NCBI GenBank assembly: GCA_946528555.1
Contig: CAMMYS010000020.1
Span: 1 to 56,035, forward strand
Direction of reading: 5' to 3'
Length of the DNA: 56,035 bases
Source of the DNA: an uncultured Mycoplasmatota bacterium
GTDB lineage: Bacteria; Bacillota_I; Bacilli_A; RF39; UBA660
Positions within the stretch are counted from its first letter, which is position 1. The number at the start of each line of letters is the position of its first letter. Made by a program: the position numbers and the translations under genes. Positions 17,096-26,154 of the stretch are shown one piece after another. Under the pieces are notes generated by a model. The model worked only from the letters and a program-made list of their open reading frames with translations, did no database searches and was not told where the DNA came from.

Positions 17096-18058
17096 TTATG
17101 ACACTAAAACATAAGCATAATATATTATAAAAATACTAATCATAATAGCTCCTTCTAAACTAGAAAGCTTTCTATCATTTCTAGCAAATAGGAATAATAT
17201 AAATGCTGCTAAAAATACTGCAAATACATCAATAATAGTAAAACTTAAACTATTAAAACCACCAAATATTAATAATGGCAATCCAAGAACAACTCCTATA
17301 TTAAATATATTTGTTCCTATAATATTTCCTAAAGCAAAATCAAATTCTCCTCTTTTAGCAGAGATAACTGTCATTGTCATTTCTGGAAGAGATGTTCCTA
17401 TAACAACTATTGTCATTGTAATTACTTTAGTACTAATTCCTAATAAAGTAGCTAAAACAACTGCATTATCAACAACTATATCACTTGAAAAAATTATTAC
17501 TGTACAGCAAAGAATAGAATAAATAATAGATTTAACTATTCCATATTTTGGTTTTTCAAATTCTAAAACTCCTTGTTTTGCTTTAACAACACTAATTATA
17601 TAAAAAATAAATAATCCAAAAAAACTAAGTAACATAAATCCATCTTGTCTATCAAGTACATATTCTTTTCCTGATATACCAAATTTATGTGAAATAATAC
17701 ATAAACAAAACATTGATGTTACAACAAGTAATATGGGTAATTCTTTTTTTATAACGTGATTTTTTACCCTAATCGGTGCTACACAAGCAGCAAGTCCTAC
17801 AATCAGTAATATATTTACTACATTACTACCAAGTACATTAGCAAGAGCTATATCACCTATTCCAGCACTCATACTTTGAAAGGATATTGCTAATTCTGGT
17901 GCACAAGTACCAAACGCAGCTACAGTAAGTGCAATCATCATTTTAGACATTTTTAAATTAGTTGCTATTGAACTAACAGCAGTAACAAAAATATCAGATG
18001 CTTTAACTAATACTATAAAACCAACTATTAATAGAATAACTGACTTGATTACTTGCAT
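17096..18058 (-). CDS. Calcium/sodium antiporter, CaCA family (YrbG-like)
   Basis: The 320-residue protein has about ten hydrophobic segments and two inverted alpha-repeats, ALTVAAFGTCAPELAIS and TIVVIGTSLPEMTMTVIS. The GT(S/C)xPE cores carry the ion-coordinating Glu residues of the cation/Ca2+ exchanger superfamily. It should exchange Ca2+ for Na+, K+ or H+ at the membrane. GAAAGGG stands before the ATG. The ion specificity is not readable. Confidence 0.93.
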   Translation of the reverse strand: MQVIKSVILLIVGFIVLVKASDIFVTAVSSIATNLKMSKMMIALTVAAFGTCAPELAISFQSMSAGIGDIALANVLGSNVVNILLIVGLAACVAPIRVKNHVIKKELPILLVVTSMFCLCIISHKFGISGKEYVLDRQDGFMLLSFFGLFIFYIISVVKAKQGVLEFEKPKYGIVKSIIYSILCCTVIIFSSDIVVDNAVVLATLLGISTKVITMTIVVIGTSLPEMTMTVISAKRGEFDFALGNIIGTNIFNIGVVLGLPLLIFGGFNSLSFTIIDVFAVFLAAFILFLFARNDRKLSSLEGAIMISIFIIYYAYVLVS

Positions 18059-18151
18059 ATATTTATACCCTTTCTATAATAGTTAATTATACAATACTTA
18101 TTTTAAAAAAACTATATTATCAACGCAAAACAACAGCAATTAAGTGTAAAT

Positions 18152-18179
18152 AAAAAGACTATAGATTAATCTATAGTCT
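18152..18179 (-). terminator. Terminator overlapping the stop codon of the lipid kinase gene
   Basis: Arms AGACTATAGAT (18157-18167) and ATCTATAGTCT (18169-18179) pair perfectly, and a U-tract follows on the minus strand. The TAA (18168-18166) falls at the turn of the hairpin. Confidence 0.9.
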
Positions 18180-19122
18180 CATCTTCTAAATTTAATTCAT
18201 CTTCATCAACATTTTCAAATAATTTATCAATATTTCTTGTTGGTAATAACATAACATTATCTTTATTTATTTTTATTTCAAAATTACTTTCATCATGTTT
18301 TAATTCATCACCATCTATACACCATGATGGGGGTATTTGCTCAAATTCCAATTTTAGATTATCAGTTTTTAAATATGTTGCGCCAGGAATATCAGATAAC
18401 TCTCTTCTTGTTAGATAGTGAACTGCTTTTATAATATCCCATTTACTTTTTATATCTAACATTAATACTTCAAATTTATTGTCATCTAATTTTACATCAT
18501 TGTATATATTATTAACTCCACCAACTCTACTACTATTAGTTATAAATATAAATGAAAATCTTTTATTATATGTTTCTCCATCAACTGTATATTTTACATC
18601 AAAGAATTGTAAATTTTGTTTTAATTGTTTAATTCCATATATTGCATATGCAAGTTTTCCATATTTTTCTTTTAACTTTCTTGGTGTTGCATAAGATATA
18701 TCTACAAATGCTCCCATACAAGCTACATATACAAATGGATTATTATTTATTAAACAAACATCTATATTTTTCTTTTTACCATGCAATAACATAATAATAT
18801 TTCTTATAGTATTATTTGTCATTCCATACATATGTGCTACATCATTAACACTACCAAGTGGTAAATGACCTAATAAGATTGGTTTTCTTCTTTCAATATT
18901 TCCAGAAATAACTTCATTTAATGTACCATCTCCACCTGCACATAAAAGTAAATCTACATTTTTTAAATCTTTAGTCATCTCTTTAGCATGACCTCTATAC
19001 TCAGTATATTTTATTTCTGTTTCATAACCATAATTTTCAAGTATCTTATAAATTCTTTTAATCTCTACTCTATTAGTTAATCTTCCACTATTAGGATTAT
19101 ATATAACAACACACTTTTTCAT
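18166..19122 (-). CDS. Diacylglycerol kinase-family lipid kinase
   Basis: The 318-residue product starts with VVIYNPNSGRLTNR and has CAGGDGTLNEVISG, the nucleotide-binding GGDGT motif of the DagK/YegS/sphingosine kinase family, then LGHLPLGSVNDVAH. The C-terminal half is the usual beta sandwich with WCIDGDEL. It phosphorylates a lipid alcohol such as diacylglycerol, most likely for phospholipid recycling. The ATG at 19122 follows AAGGAG by six bases; the upstream in-frame ATG five codons away overlaps that site. It is a single gene with its own terminator. Confidence 0.92.
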   Translation of the reverse strand: MKKCVVIYNPNSGRLTNRVEIKRIYKILENYGYETEIKYTEYRGHAKEMTKDLKNVDLLLCAGGDGTLNEVISGNIERRKPILLGHLPLGSVNDVAHMYGMTNNTIRNIIMLLHGKKKNIDVCLINNNPFVYVACMGAFVDISYATPRKLKEKYGKLAYAIYGIKQLKQNLQFFDVKYTVDGETYNKRFSFIFITNSSRVGGVNNIYNDVKLDDNKFEVLMLDIKSKWDIIKAVHYLTRRELSDIPGATYLKTDNLKLEFEQIPPSWCIDGDELKHDESNFEIKINKDNVMLLPTRNIDKLFENVDEDELNLEDETID

Positions 19123-19164
19123 ATAGATCTCCTTCACAGGATATATTATATCATATTTTTGTTA

Positions 19165-20676
19165 TTATTCCTCATTATTTCTACAATTATCAAGTTCTAT
19201 TTCTAAATCATTTATTTCTTTTTGAAGTTCATTTATATTACTAGCATATTCTTCTTCTACTCTTTTACGTTCTTCATCAACTTCTTTAACTTTTTTATAA
19301 TATTCTTCTGAATTAGTTTTAAGTTGTTCAATATTCTTTTTAGAAGCATATACTTTTATTTCTTGAACTTCATCATTTAATGCTACTAATTTCTTTTTAT
19401 TAATCATTCTTAATTCTTCTTTTACCATCTTAAGTCCATTTTCACAATTAGTATGGAAATATATACCACTTTCATATTCATTTGGTTTCATTTCACAGGA
19501 CTTATTAATGTTATATTCAACTTTTACATTTTTGATATCTGCTTCAACATATTCTATTTCATCAAAATCATCATAGAATAATAAATCATTTCTCATATCA
19601 AATTCTAATTCTTTAGTTTCATATATTTCTTTATCATAAGTTGATACTTCAAAATCTAGTGAACCAATAAATATTAAACCAATTCCAAATCCTAATAATA
19701 TCAATGAAATAATAAAACTCCATATCATTGACTTCTTATTATTTTTTCTATTAAATACAAAATTAAATATTATTAATAAAATAATTATTCCAATAACAGA
19801 ACATCCACATATTGTTAATAATGTTCCTAGGAACAAAAATCCAGTTTTATAAATCAAGAATGATAAACAAAGTGCTGCAAATAAACCTACTAAAGCAAAG
19901 CATACAAATATACCAATACATAATGCAAAGAATTTAACTATTAATATAAAGAATTTAAATAATCCATTAATAAATCTATATTCACTATGTTTAGGATCTC
20001 TAATAATTATTTTATTTTCACTTTGTTTAAATGCAATTTTATTCTTTTTATCAACTACTATTTTCTCTTCTTCAGATTCATCAGATTTTTCTTCTTCATT
20101 TTTAACTTCTTCTTTAACTTTATTATAATAATCTAAATATCTAACTTTAAATATATGAATTATTATTACAATAGAAGCTACTATAAAGAATAGTGCTAAT
20201 ACTGATTCAAAGAAATTATTTAAAAGATAATTTAATTTATCATATTGAATGAAACTAAATAAATTTGAAAAGATTGATGTAAAAATCGCAAATAATATAA
20301 ATGATAAACCTACTAATAAACCTATTATTACTAATTCTTCAAATATTAATTTTAATTTACTTTTAAAATTCATTTTACTAAATAGATTAACTGAGTCTGA
20401 TATAAATTTTAAAAAGTCATTAATAAAATTATTAATATTCTTTTTACTTTCTTCTTCTCCTTTTACTTCTTTTATATCTCTATGTAATAAATCATCAATA
20501 TTTAAATTAAATTTATCACATAAAGCAATTATTTTATCCATCTCTGGATATGCTGTTGCTGATTCCCATTTTGATATTGCTTGTCTTGATACGCCAAGTT
20601 CATCAGCAAGTTGTTCTTGTGAAAGATTATGTTCTTTTCTAATCTTCTTTAAATTTTCAGAAAACTTATTATTCAT
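19165..20676 (-). CDS. XRE-family regulator with membrane domain
   Basis: The 503-residue product has a helix-turn-helix in residues 1-65 (LSQEQLADELGVSRQAISKWE), a charged linker, several hydrophobic segments between about 110 and 350, and a 120-residue extracytoplasmic-type part ending in a coiled coil rich in Glu/Lys. Such HTH-membrane fusions are probably sensors of envelope state; the signal is unknown. AAAGGAGGG lies five bases before the ATG. Its promoter region (20691-20770) holds repeats of TGGTAGA that also occur before the second XRE membrane regulator at 22900, which suggests a shared operator. Confidence 0.9.
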   Translation of the reverse strand: MNNKFSENLKKIRKEHNLSQEQLADELGVSRQAISKWESATAYPEMDKIIALCDKFNLNIDDLLHRDIKEVKGEEESKKNINNFINDFLKFISDSVNLFSKMNFKSKLKLIFEELVIIGLLVGLSFILFAIFTSIFSNLFSFIQYDKLNYLLNNFFESVLALFFIVASIVIIIHIFKVRYLDYYNKVKEEVKNEEEKSDESEEEKIVVDKKNKIAFKQSENKIIIRDPKHSEYRFINGLFKFFILIVKFFALCIGIFVCFALVGLFAALCLSFLIYKTGFLFLGTLLTICGCSVIGIIILLIIFNFVFNRKNNKKSMIWSFIISLILLGFGIGLIFIGSLDFEVSTYDKEIYETKELEFDMRNDLLFYDDFDEIEYVEADIKNVKVEYNINKSCEMKPNEYESGIYFHTNCENGLKMVKEELRMINKKKLVALNDEVQEIKVYASKKNIEQLKTNSEEYYKKVKEVDEERKRVEEEYASNINELQKEINDLEIELDNCRNNEE

Positions 20677-20709
20677 GTTTTCCCTCCTTTTTACACCACA
20701 ATTGTATTA

Positions 20710-20764
20710 TTTCTACCAGTTGCACTCTACCAATTTTAGGTTGTTTTTTGTAGAAAGTTGGTTG
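20710..20764. promoter_or_regulatory. Candidate operator repeats upstream of the XRE membrane regulator
   Basis: TCTACCA occurs at 20712-20718 and again at 20726-20732 (14-base period, reads TGGTAGA on the coding strand). The opposite orientation TAGAAAGTTGG is at 20751-20761. The direct and inverted arrangement before a gene for a DNA-binding protein suggests an autoregulatory site. Confidence 0.4.
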
Positions 20765-20777
20765 CATTTACTATATT

Positions 20778-22028
20778 TTACCTAATTTTTCTTGCTTCTA
20801 GGTAAAATCTTTTATCATTTCCGTTTCCCATAGAAAAAGTTTTTCTTGGTAATGCTCCATCTAATATTACTGTCTTAAATAAATCATTTTTAGACATTGG
20901 TTCTAATATTATACCAAGATTATTTTCTTTTGATGATAATTCTCTTACAACTTCTTCATCATGAACATAATCTATTTTACCTTTATTATTTTTTAAATAT
21001 TCATCTATAAATATTTGTATTGATCCAACTGCTATATTTGATTTAGGGTTTGATATATATAGCACTTTATTATATTTTTTTGAAACAATTTCTATTTTTT
21101 GACCACTTTTTTCATTTAAATCATAATAGTTATTTAATTCTTTTATAAAGTTATCTACATCTATATCGAATAATACTCTATGAATTGCTTCGAATACTAA
21201 AGCATCACTATGTAAATTAACTAATTCAACTAATGCATATCTTGCTGGATGATTTAGATATTCTTCTTTTGACATAGACTTTTTTAGTTTTTCATAACAT
21301 TCTTTAGCAGTAGCTAATGAGTGATTACCATCACCCATAGCAAATAAAAGAACTCCTTTATCTTTAACATTATATTTCTTTTCAAATGATTTTTTATCTG
21401 CTAATAATTCTAGTTTTTTAATTACGTTATCTATTTCTCTTTTATTTAATAGATATCCTTTTATATGACCACCTTTTTGCATTAAATCAAAATCATATAT
21501 TTTCTCACTTACTTTATCTTTTAAAGATTCTATTATTTCTTTTTTATCATCATCTATTAATATCATTATATGAGGTAATTCAAGTAATGCATTTTCTCTA
21601 ACTTTCATTCTAGGTGGTATTCTTTCAACAACAGTTTTTTCTGTTGCTCTTATTAATGTTTGAGAACCTTCTTCATATGAATAATCTTCTAAATCTATTA
21701 TTCCAATTAAACCTTCTCTTACTTTACCATCATATTGAGTTCTTTCAACATATATCATTGAATTTTCATATTCATTAAAAATATTATCTTCTAACATTTG
21801 TTCCATTTTTTTATTAATATTTTTAATTCTCTCATCAACATCTTTTTCTTCTAAATATATTTCAGGAAGAATTAAGTTTAATGTAGATGGACTATCTCCA
21901 ACAAAATCTTCTACTTCACTCCAATATTCTGGTTCTGAAGTATATTGATCGCATGCTACTACACTCCACTTTGACATATCTATATTTTTTGGAATTAATA
22001 TATTTCCTTCTTTAAATGGTATTTTCAT
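20778..22028 (-). CDS. DUF1015 family protein
   Basis: The 416-residue product matches DUF1015 in its opening (MSKWSVVACDQYTSEPEYW) and in central motifs such as LFAMGDGNHSLATAKECYE and HPARYALVELVNLH. The family is widespread, is often found near serine or amino acid metabolism genes, and has no agreed enzymatic role. The His and Asp in GDGNHSLA are the best candidates for an active site. The ATG overlaps the stop of the nucleotidyltransferase-like gene by ATGA, one of only three TGA stops in the window. Confidence 0.9.
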   Translation of the reverse strand: MKIPFKEGNILIPKNIDMSKWSVVACDQYTSEPEYWSEVEDFVGDSPSTLNLILPEIYLEEKDVDERIKNINKKMEQMLEDNIFNEYENSMIYVERTQYDGKVREGLIGIIDLEDYSYEEGSQTLIRATEKTVVERIPPRMKVRENALLELPHIMILIDDDKKEIIESLKDKVSEKIYDFDLMQKGGHIKGYLLNKREIDNVIKKLELLADKKSFEKKYNVKDKGVLLFAMGDGNHSLATAKECYEKLKKSMSKEEYLNHPARYALVELVNLHSDALVFEAIHRVLFDIDVDNFIKELNNYYDLNEKSGQKIEIVSKKYNKVLYISNPKSNIAVGSIQIFIDEYLKNNKGKIDYVHDEEVVRELSSKENNLGIILEPMSKNDLFKTVILDGALPRKTFSMGNGNDKRFYLEARKIR

Positions 22029-22399
22029 TTTTTCCTCCTTAAAATATATTCTTCTAATATTGGTAATCTTAATTTATCTTTTTCTCTATTTCTTGATTTA
22101 ACAAATTCATAATATTGAATTATATCTTGTAAATAATATTCACCATATTTTTCTTTTTTAACTGTTTCGTCTAAAACACATTCAATTTTATCATTAACAG
22201 TAAACCAATTATTACCTTTATCTATTAATTTGAATTGTTTATTTAACATATTTAATCCATTTTGTGTAACAGCTAAATCTATATCACCAGCTTTATCATA
22301 TATGCCTCTTATAACAAGAGCACTAGATGATAATATGACATATTCTTCTTTAGAAATATTTAATTGTTCTAATAAATCTATTATTTCTTTTTTATTCAT
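22025..22399 (-). CDS. Nucleotidyltransferase-like protein
   Basis: The 124-residue product has the segment SSSALVIRGIYDKAGDIDLAV, which resembles the GS-x-D-x-D/L core of minimal nucleotidyltransferases (AbiEii or kanamycin-transferase fold). Only the first part of the fold is obvious and no C-terminal partner domain is present. It may modify a small molecule or RNA, or act as an antitoxin-like regulator. It ends in TGA overlapping the DUF1015 start. Confidence 0.6.
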   Translation of the reverse strand: MNKKEIIDLLEQLNISKEEYVILSSSALVIRGIYDKAGDIDLAVTQNGLNMLNKQFKLIDKGNNWFTVNDKIECVLDETVKKEKYGEYYLQDIIQYYEFVKSRNREKDKLRLPILEEYILRRKK

Positions 22400-22424
22400 A
22401 GTACACCTCTAAAAAATATTATAA

Positions 22425-22455
22425 CAAAAAAGACAATTATTTTAATTGTCTTTTT
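22425..22455 (-). terminator. Terminator overlapping the stop of the two-CxxC protein gene
   Basis: AAAGACAATTA (22429-22439) and TAATTGTCTTT (22443-22453) pair, with an A-run before and a T-run after, so the element could work in both directions. The TAA stop at 22439-22437 lies in the stem. Confidence 0.85.
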
Positions 22456-22886
22456 AATACCTTATCTTCAAATTTAACTTCATATGGAGATAATACAGAT
22501 GTCATCCTATCTTCTAAAACATGTAATGGAAGATTAATATACTCTCCAATATTATTATATATCTCATCTCTAATTGCATTTAATGTTTCAGAATTTGCTA
22601 TTAAAGATAATTTTCTTACATCAATAATTTCAGATTTTCTAAAAACACTTCTTTTTAAATGTTCTTTTTTAACTATTTGTAATTTTAAATTACATGCTGG
22701 ACAAAAACAAGTTCCTTCAATTAACTTTTTTCTAGGTCCATCGTCACTAAATAATACTACTAGTGAATGAGGGCAATCTTTTTTTAATTGTTCATCCTCT
22801 GCATATAATTTTACTAATTCATGATTAATTCTTTCAAAATCTTCATTAATTTGTTTTCTTTTTTTAAAAATATCTTTAATTGACAT
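22437..22886 (-). CDS. Hypothetical protein with Cys/His metal-site-like residues
   Basis: The 149-residue product starts MSIKDIFKKRKQINEDFERI, a coiled coil, then has CPHS and later CFCPAC, a possible four-ligand zinc site linking two halves. The rest is mixed helix. I do not recognise the family. The ATG at 22886 follows GGAGGA by five bases; the frame start four codons upstream contains that ribosome site and is therefore rejected. It is 13 bases after the second XRE regulator gene and is probably co-transcribed with it. Confidence 0.75.
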   Translation of the reverse strand: MSIKDIFKKRKQINEDFERINHELVKLYAEDEQLKKDCPHSLVVLFSDDGPRKKLIEGTCFCPACNLKLQIVKKEHLKRSVFRKSEIIDVRKLSLIANSETLNAIRDEIYNNIGEYINLPLHVLEDRMTSVLSPYEVKFEDKVLKRQLK

Positions 22887-22899
22887 ATTATCCTCCATG

Positions 22900-23844
22900 T
22901 TAATCTATTGTAAACTCAGTCCATATATAGTATACATTATTTTCTTCAATTGGGCTATCTGAATCAAAACTGATATCTTTAACAAATCTATAAGTTCCTT
23001 TTTCTAATTTACCTAAACAATGTGACCAATCATAATTCATTTCTTTTGTTTGTCCTTTAGATAAAGCATATCCTATATCATTAACTACACACTTTGATTG
23101 ATTTTCTAATTCTTCAAACTTATTGCTATTGTAATTATATTTTTCAATATAATATGATTCACCAAATAATATATTGTAATCATATTCATTTTCAATAACG
23201 ATTGTAGCACCAGTATTAGTAAGAGTACCTTCTTTAATATACATATTAATTATATCATTTAATTCTCTACCAACAAATCTTGTACATGTACCACCATTCT
23301 TTTTAACATAATCATTTATAACATTAAATATTTGATTAGCATCATTATATTTGTCTAAATCTAAAATATCATAAAAATATGGATCTCCACCTGAACCTAT
23401 TGGTCTTCCTGTATATTCTTCATATGTAATTGAATAACTATGTTCTTCTCCATATAAAGTACAATGAATATTTTCTTCTATTTCTCTTCCAGTATCTTGC
23501 TTACTTCTAACAATTCTCAAAATTAAAGATACTGATATTAATAGAACAAAAGCCGATATTAGAAAACCTATAGATATTTTAATAATCTTTAAAATATAGC
23601 CTGCTAATTTTTCAGTATTTGATACCTTCTCTACTAATACATTTTGAATATCATTATCAAGTAATTCATCAATACTTACATTTAATTCCTTTGATAACTT
23701 TTTTAATTGTTCAGGATTAGGCTGTGTTTCACCTAATTCCCAATTACTTATAGTTTGTCTTGTAACATCTACTTTTTCACCAAGTTCTTCTTGAGATAAG
23801 CCTTTCTTTTTTCTTAATTTTAATATTTTATTTCCTAGTTGCAT
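22900..23844 (-). CDS. XRE-family regulator with one membrane segment and extracytoplasmic domain
   Basis: The 314-residue product has an N-terminal helix-turn-helix (LSQEELGEKVDVTRQTISNWE), a linker, one hydrophobic segment (IIKISIGFLISAFVLLISVSLIL) and a C-terminal domain of about 190 residues outside the membrane containing a few Cys. Transmembrane DNA-binding regulators of this design sense envelope or secreted signals. The ATG at 23844 follows AAAGGAG by five bases; the longer reading is rejected. It is divergent from the PBP gene, and the two share a symmetric promoter region (23939-24016). An operator-like CCAAA-N4-TTTGG lies at 23895-23908. Confidence 0.9.
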   Translation of the reverse strand: MQLGNKILKLRKKKGLSQEELGEKVDVTRQTISNWELGETQPNPEQLKKLSKELNVSIDELLDNDIQNVLVEKVSNTEKLAGYILKIIKISIGFLISAFVLLISVSLILRIVRSKQDTGREIEENIHCTLYGEEHSYSITYEEYTGRPIGSGGDPYFYDILDLDKYNDANQIFNVINDYVKKNGGTCTRFVGRELNDIINMYIKEGTLTNTGATIVIENEYDYNILFGESYYIEKYNYNSNKFEELENQSKCVVNDIGYALSKGQTKEMNYDWSHCLGKLEKGTYRFVKDISFDSDSPIEENNVYYIWTEFTID

Positions 23845-23938
23845 AATAACTCCTTTCACAAACAATTATAGTTTAGAAAAACATTATTAATCTACCAAAA
23901 ACATTTGGAAATTTGTCAAAAATATTTAACATATTTTA

Positions 23939-24016
23939 ATTATAACATGATTATTTTTTATAAATTAAAAAATATTTAAAAAAAGTATTAAAAATATAAA
24001 ATAATCATGTTATAAT
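23939..24016. promoter_or_regulatory. Divergent promoter region built on a 19-bp perfect inverted repeat
   Basis: The left arm (23939-23957) is the exact reverse complement of the right arm AAAATAATCATGTTATAAT (23998-24016), with 40 AT-rich bases between. Each arm ends in an outward-facing extended -10, TGTTATAAT. The right one serves the PBP gene, whose ATG is at +3 of the predicted start. The left one faces the XRE regulator. A two-fold symmetric protein could hold both promoters at once. Confidence 0.7.
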
Positions 24017-24024
24017 ACAAACTT

Positions 24025-26115
24025 ATGAAGAAATTGAAAAACAAAAAATCTCATTTATTTTTAAAGGTCATATTAATTATGATATTTTTTTGTTTTTCTA
24101 TTTTTTTTGGCTTTATGTATTATATATATTTAAGAGCACCTGAATTTAATACTGACTTATTATATAAAAAAGAATCTTCAAATATTTATGATATTAGTGG
24201 TAGTTTAATAGCAACAATAGGAAGTGAAAAAAGAGAGATAGTTGAATATGAAGATCTTCCTAATGTATTAGTAGATGCTATTATAGCAACAGAAGATAAT
24301 AGATTCTTTCAACACAAAGGTTTAGATATAGTTAGATTCTTAAATGCAGGTACTGCATATATTCAAGGAAAAGATGCTGGTGGTGCATCTACTCTAACTA
24401 TGCAAGTATCTAAAAACTCTCTTACAAGTACTGAATCAGAAGGTTTTGAAGGAGTTATTAGAAAGTTTACTGATATATATCTATCACTATTTAAAATAGA
24501 AAAAGATTATTCTAAAAAAGAAATTATTGAGTTCTATGTTAATTCACCATATATGGGTGGTGGTGCTTATGGAGTACAAGTTGCTAGTAACATTTATTTT
24601 GATAAAGATGTTAAAGATTTGAATCTAGTTGAAGCTGCTATGCTAGCAGGATTATTTCAAGCACCTGGTAAATATGATCCATATGTAAATCCTGATAATA
24701 CAAATGGTAGAAAAAATGTAGTATTAGATTTAATGTATAAATATGGTTATATATCTAAAGAAGAATGTGAAGCTGCTAAAAAAGTGGATATTGAAGATAT
24801 CATTGTTCAAAATAAAGAAGGTATAAATCCTTATCAAGGATTTATAGATACAGTTGTTCAAGAAGTAATAGATAGAACTGGAAATAATCCATATATTGTA
24901 TCTATGGATATATATTCAACAATGTCTAAGAGTAAACAAGATGTTATTAATAATTTTTATAAAAACTATAAATTTAAAAATAAAAAAGTACAAGTTGGTA
25001 TAGCTATGGTTGATAATAAAACTGGTGCTATATTAGCAGTTGGTGCTGGAAGAAACAAAAATAGTGAATTATCACTTAACTATGCTACTCAAATAAGTAG
25101 ACACCCAGGTTCTACTGCTAAACCATTATTTGATTATGGACCAGGTATGGAATTTAACAATTGGTCTACTTATACTCCATTTGTTGATAAACCAGTTAAA
25201 TATACTAATGGTGGTACTATGCAAAATGTTGATCATAGATACTTAGGATTTATGACATTAAGACAATGTTTAGTACAATCTAGAAATACTTGTGCACTTC
25301 AAGCATTTAAGAAAGTTAAAAATTCAAATATTAATAAGTTTGTTACTGGACTTGGAATAACACCAGAATATTTAAATCCTAATAGTACTTATATAAATGA
25401 ATCACATTCGATTGGTGGATTTAATGGAGTATCCCCTCTTCAACTTGCAGCAGCATATTCTGCATTTGGAAATGGTGGATATTATACTGAACCACACTCA
25501 TTTACAAAAATTGTTTACAAAAATGGTACAGAAGATATTACAGAAGAATTTACATATACTAAAAAACGTGCTATGAAAGCAACAACAGCTTATATGATAA
25601 GTTCTATTCTTAAAAATGTTACACCAAGTAGTGTACATGTTAAAGGAACAGATTTAGCTTCTAAAACAGGTACTAGTAGCGCAGATTATGGATTAATTAA
25701 AAAATTACACTTACCATCTTCAACAATAGGAGATGCATGGACAGTTACATTTAGTCCTGATTATGCTGTTGCTATATGGTATGGATATGACAAAATTACT
25801 AAAAATACATATATGACATCTTCACATGGATGGAGTCAAAGAAGAAAAATACAAAAATATATAGTTAATAGAGTTATGAATAAAAATTCTAGATTTAAAA
25901 GACCTTCTGGATTAGTATCTGCTAAAGTCGTAGTTGGATCTAATCCACCAGAAAAACCAAATTCATCAACTCCATCATCAAAGATTCAAACACATTTATT
26001 TGTTAAAGGAACGGAACCAAAGAAAGTTTCTAGAGTTACATATGGATCATCAAGTTCTAGTTCATCAAATGAACCAAAAGAAGGTACATTTATTGAAATA
26101 ATTCCAGGCGATTAG
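24025..26115 (+). CDS. Bifunctional class A penicillin-binding protein (PBP1A type)
   Basis: The 696-residue product has a short cytoplasmic tail and one membrane anchor (VILIMIFFCFSIFFGFMYY). The GT51 transglycosylase domain shows ATEDNRFFQHKG with the catalytic Glu, then GGASTLTMQ. The transpeptidase domain shows the SxxK motif in HPGSTAKPLF, the SxN motif in QSRNTC, and KTGT in LASKTGTSS. A Ser/Pro-rich tail ends the protein. It polymerises lipid II and cross-links peptidoglycan outside the membrane. No Shine-Dalgarno sequence is present; TGTTATAAT ends eight bases before the ATG, so the transcript is nearly leaderless. It is followed directly by the sortase gene. Confidence 0.96.
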   Translation: MKKLKNKKSHLFLKVILIMIFFCFSIFFGFMYYIYLRAPEFNTDLLYKKESSNIYDISGSLIATIGSEKREIVEYEDLPNVLVDAIIATEDNRFFQHKGLDIVRFLNAGTAYIQGKDAGGASTLTMQVSKNSLTSTESEGFEGVIRKFTDIYLSLFKIEKDYSKKEIIEFYVNSPYMGGGAYGVQVASNIYFDKDVKDLNLVEAAMLAGLFQAPGKYDPYVNPDNTNGRKNVVLDLMYKYGYISKEECEAAKKVDIEDIIVQNKEGINPYQGFIDTVVQEVIDRTGNNPYIVSMDIYSTMSKSKQDVINNFYKNYKFKNKKVQVGIAMVDNKTGAILAVGAGRNKNSELSLNYATQISRHPGSTAKPLFDYGPGMEFNNWSTYTPFVDKPVKYTNGGTMQNVDHRYLGFMTLRQCLVQSRNTCALQAFKKVKNSNINKFVTGLGITPEYLNPNSTYINESHSIGGFNGVSPLQLAAAYSAFGNGGYYTEPHSFTKIVYKNGTEDITEEFTYTKKRAMKATTAYMISSILKNVTPSSVHVKGTDLASKTGTSSADYGLIKKLHLPSSTIGDAWTVTFSPDYAVAIWYGYDKITKNTYMTSSHGWSQRRKIQKYIVNRVMNKNSRFKRPSGLVSAKVVVGSNPPEKPNSSTPSSKIQTHLFVKGTEPKKVSRVTYGSSSSSSSNEPKEGTFIEIIPGD

Positions 26116-26138
26116 TATATTTATTTTTCGCCTTTTTT
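26106..26138 (+). terminator. Terminator spanning the PBP stop codon
   Basis: AGGCGA (26106-26111) can pair with TCGCCT (26128-26133), followed by a T-run to 26138. The TAG stop (26113-26115) is in the loop. The loop of 16 bases is long, so this is weaker than the other terminators. Confidence 0.6.
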
Positions 26139-26142
26139 GTTA

Positions 26143-26148
26143 TATACT
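26143..26148 (+). promoter_or_regulatory. -10 box of the sortase gene (leaderless geometry)
   Basis: TATACT is followed by six bases and the ATG of the sortase, so the predicted transcription start coincides with the A of the start codon. No good -35 or ribosome site is visible. Confidence 0.5.
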
Positions 26149-26154
26149 TATATT

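Noticed and set aside
20249..20785. Plus-strand open frame of 178 codons
   Set aside because: It is antisense to the XRE membrane regulator, which has a clear ribosome site, HTH domain and membrane segments.
22025..22027. Possibility that TGA encodes Trp (code 4)
   Set aside because: Three genes end in TGA inside ATGA overlaps exactly where their products should end, and all Trp codons I read are TGG.
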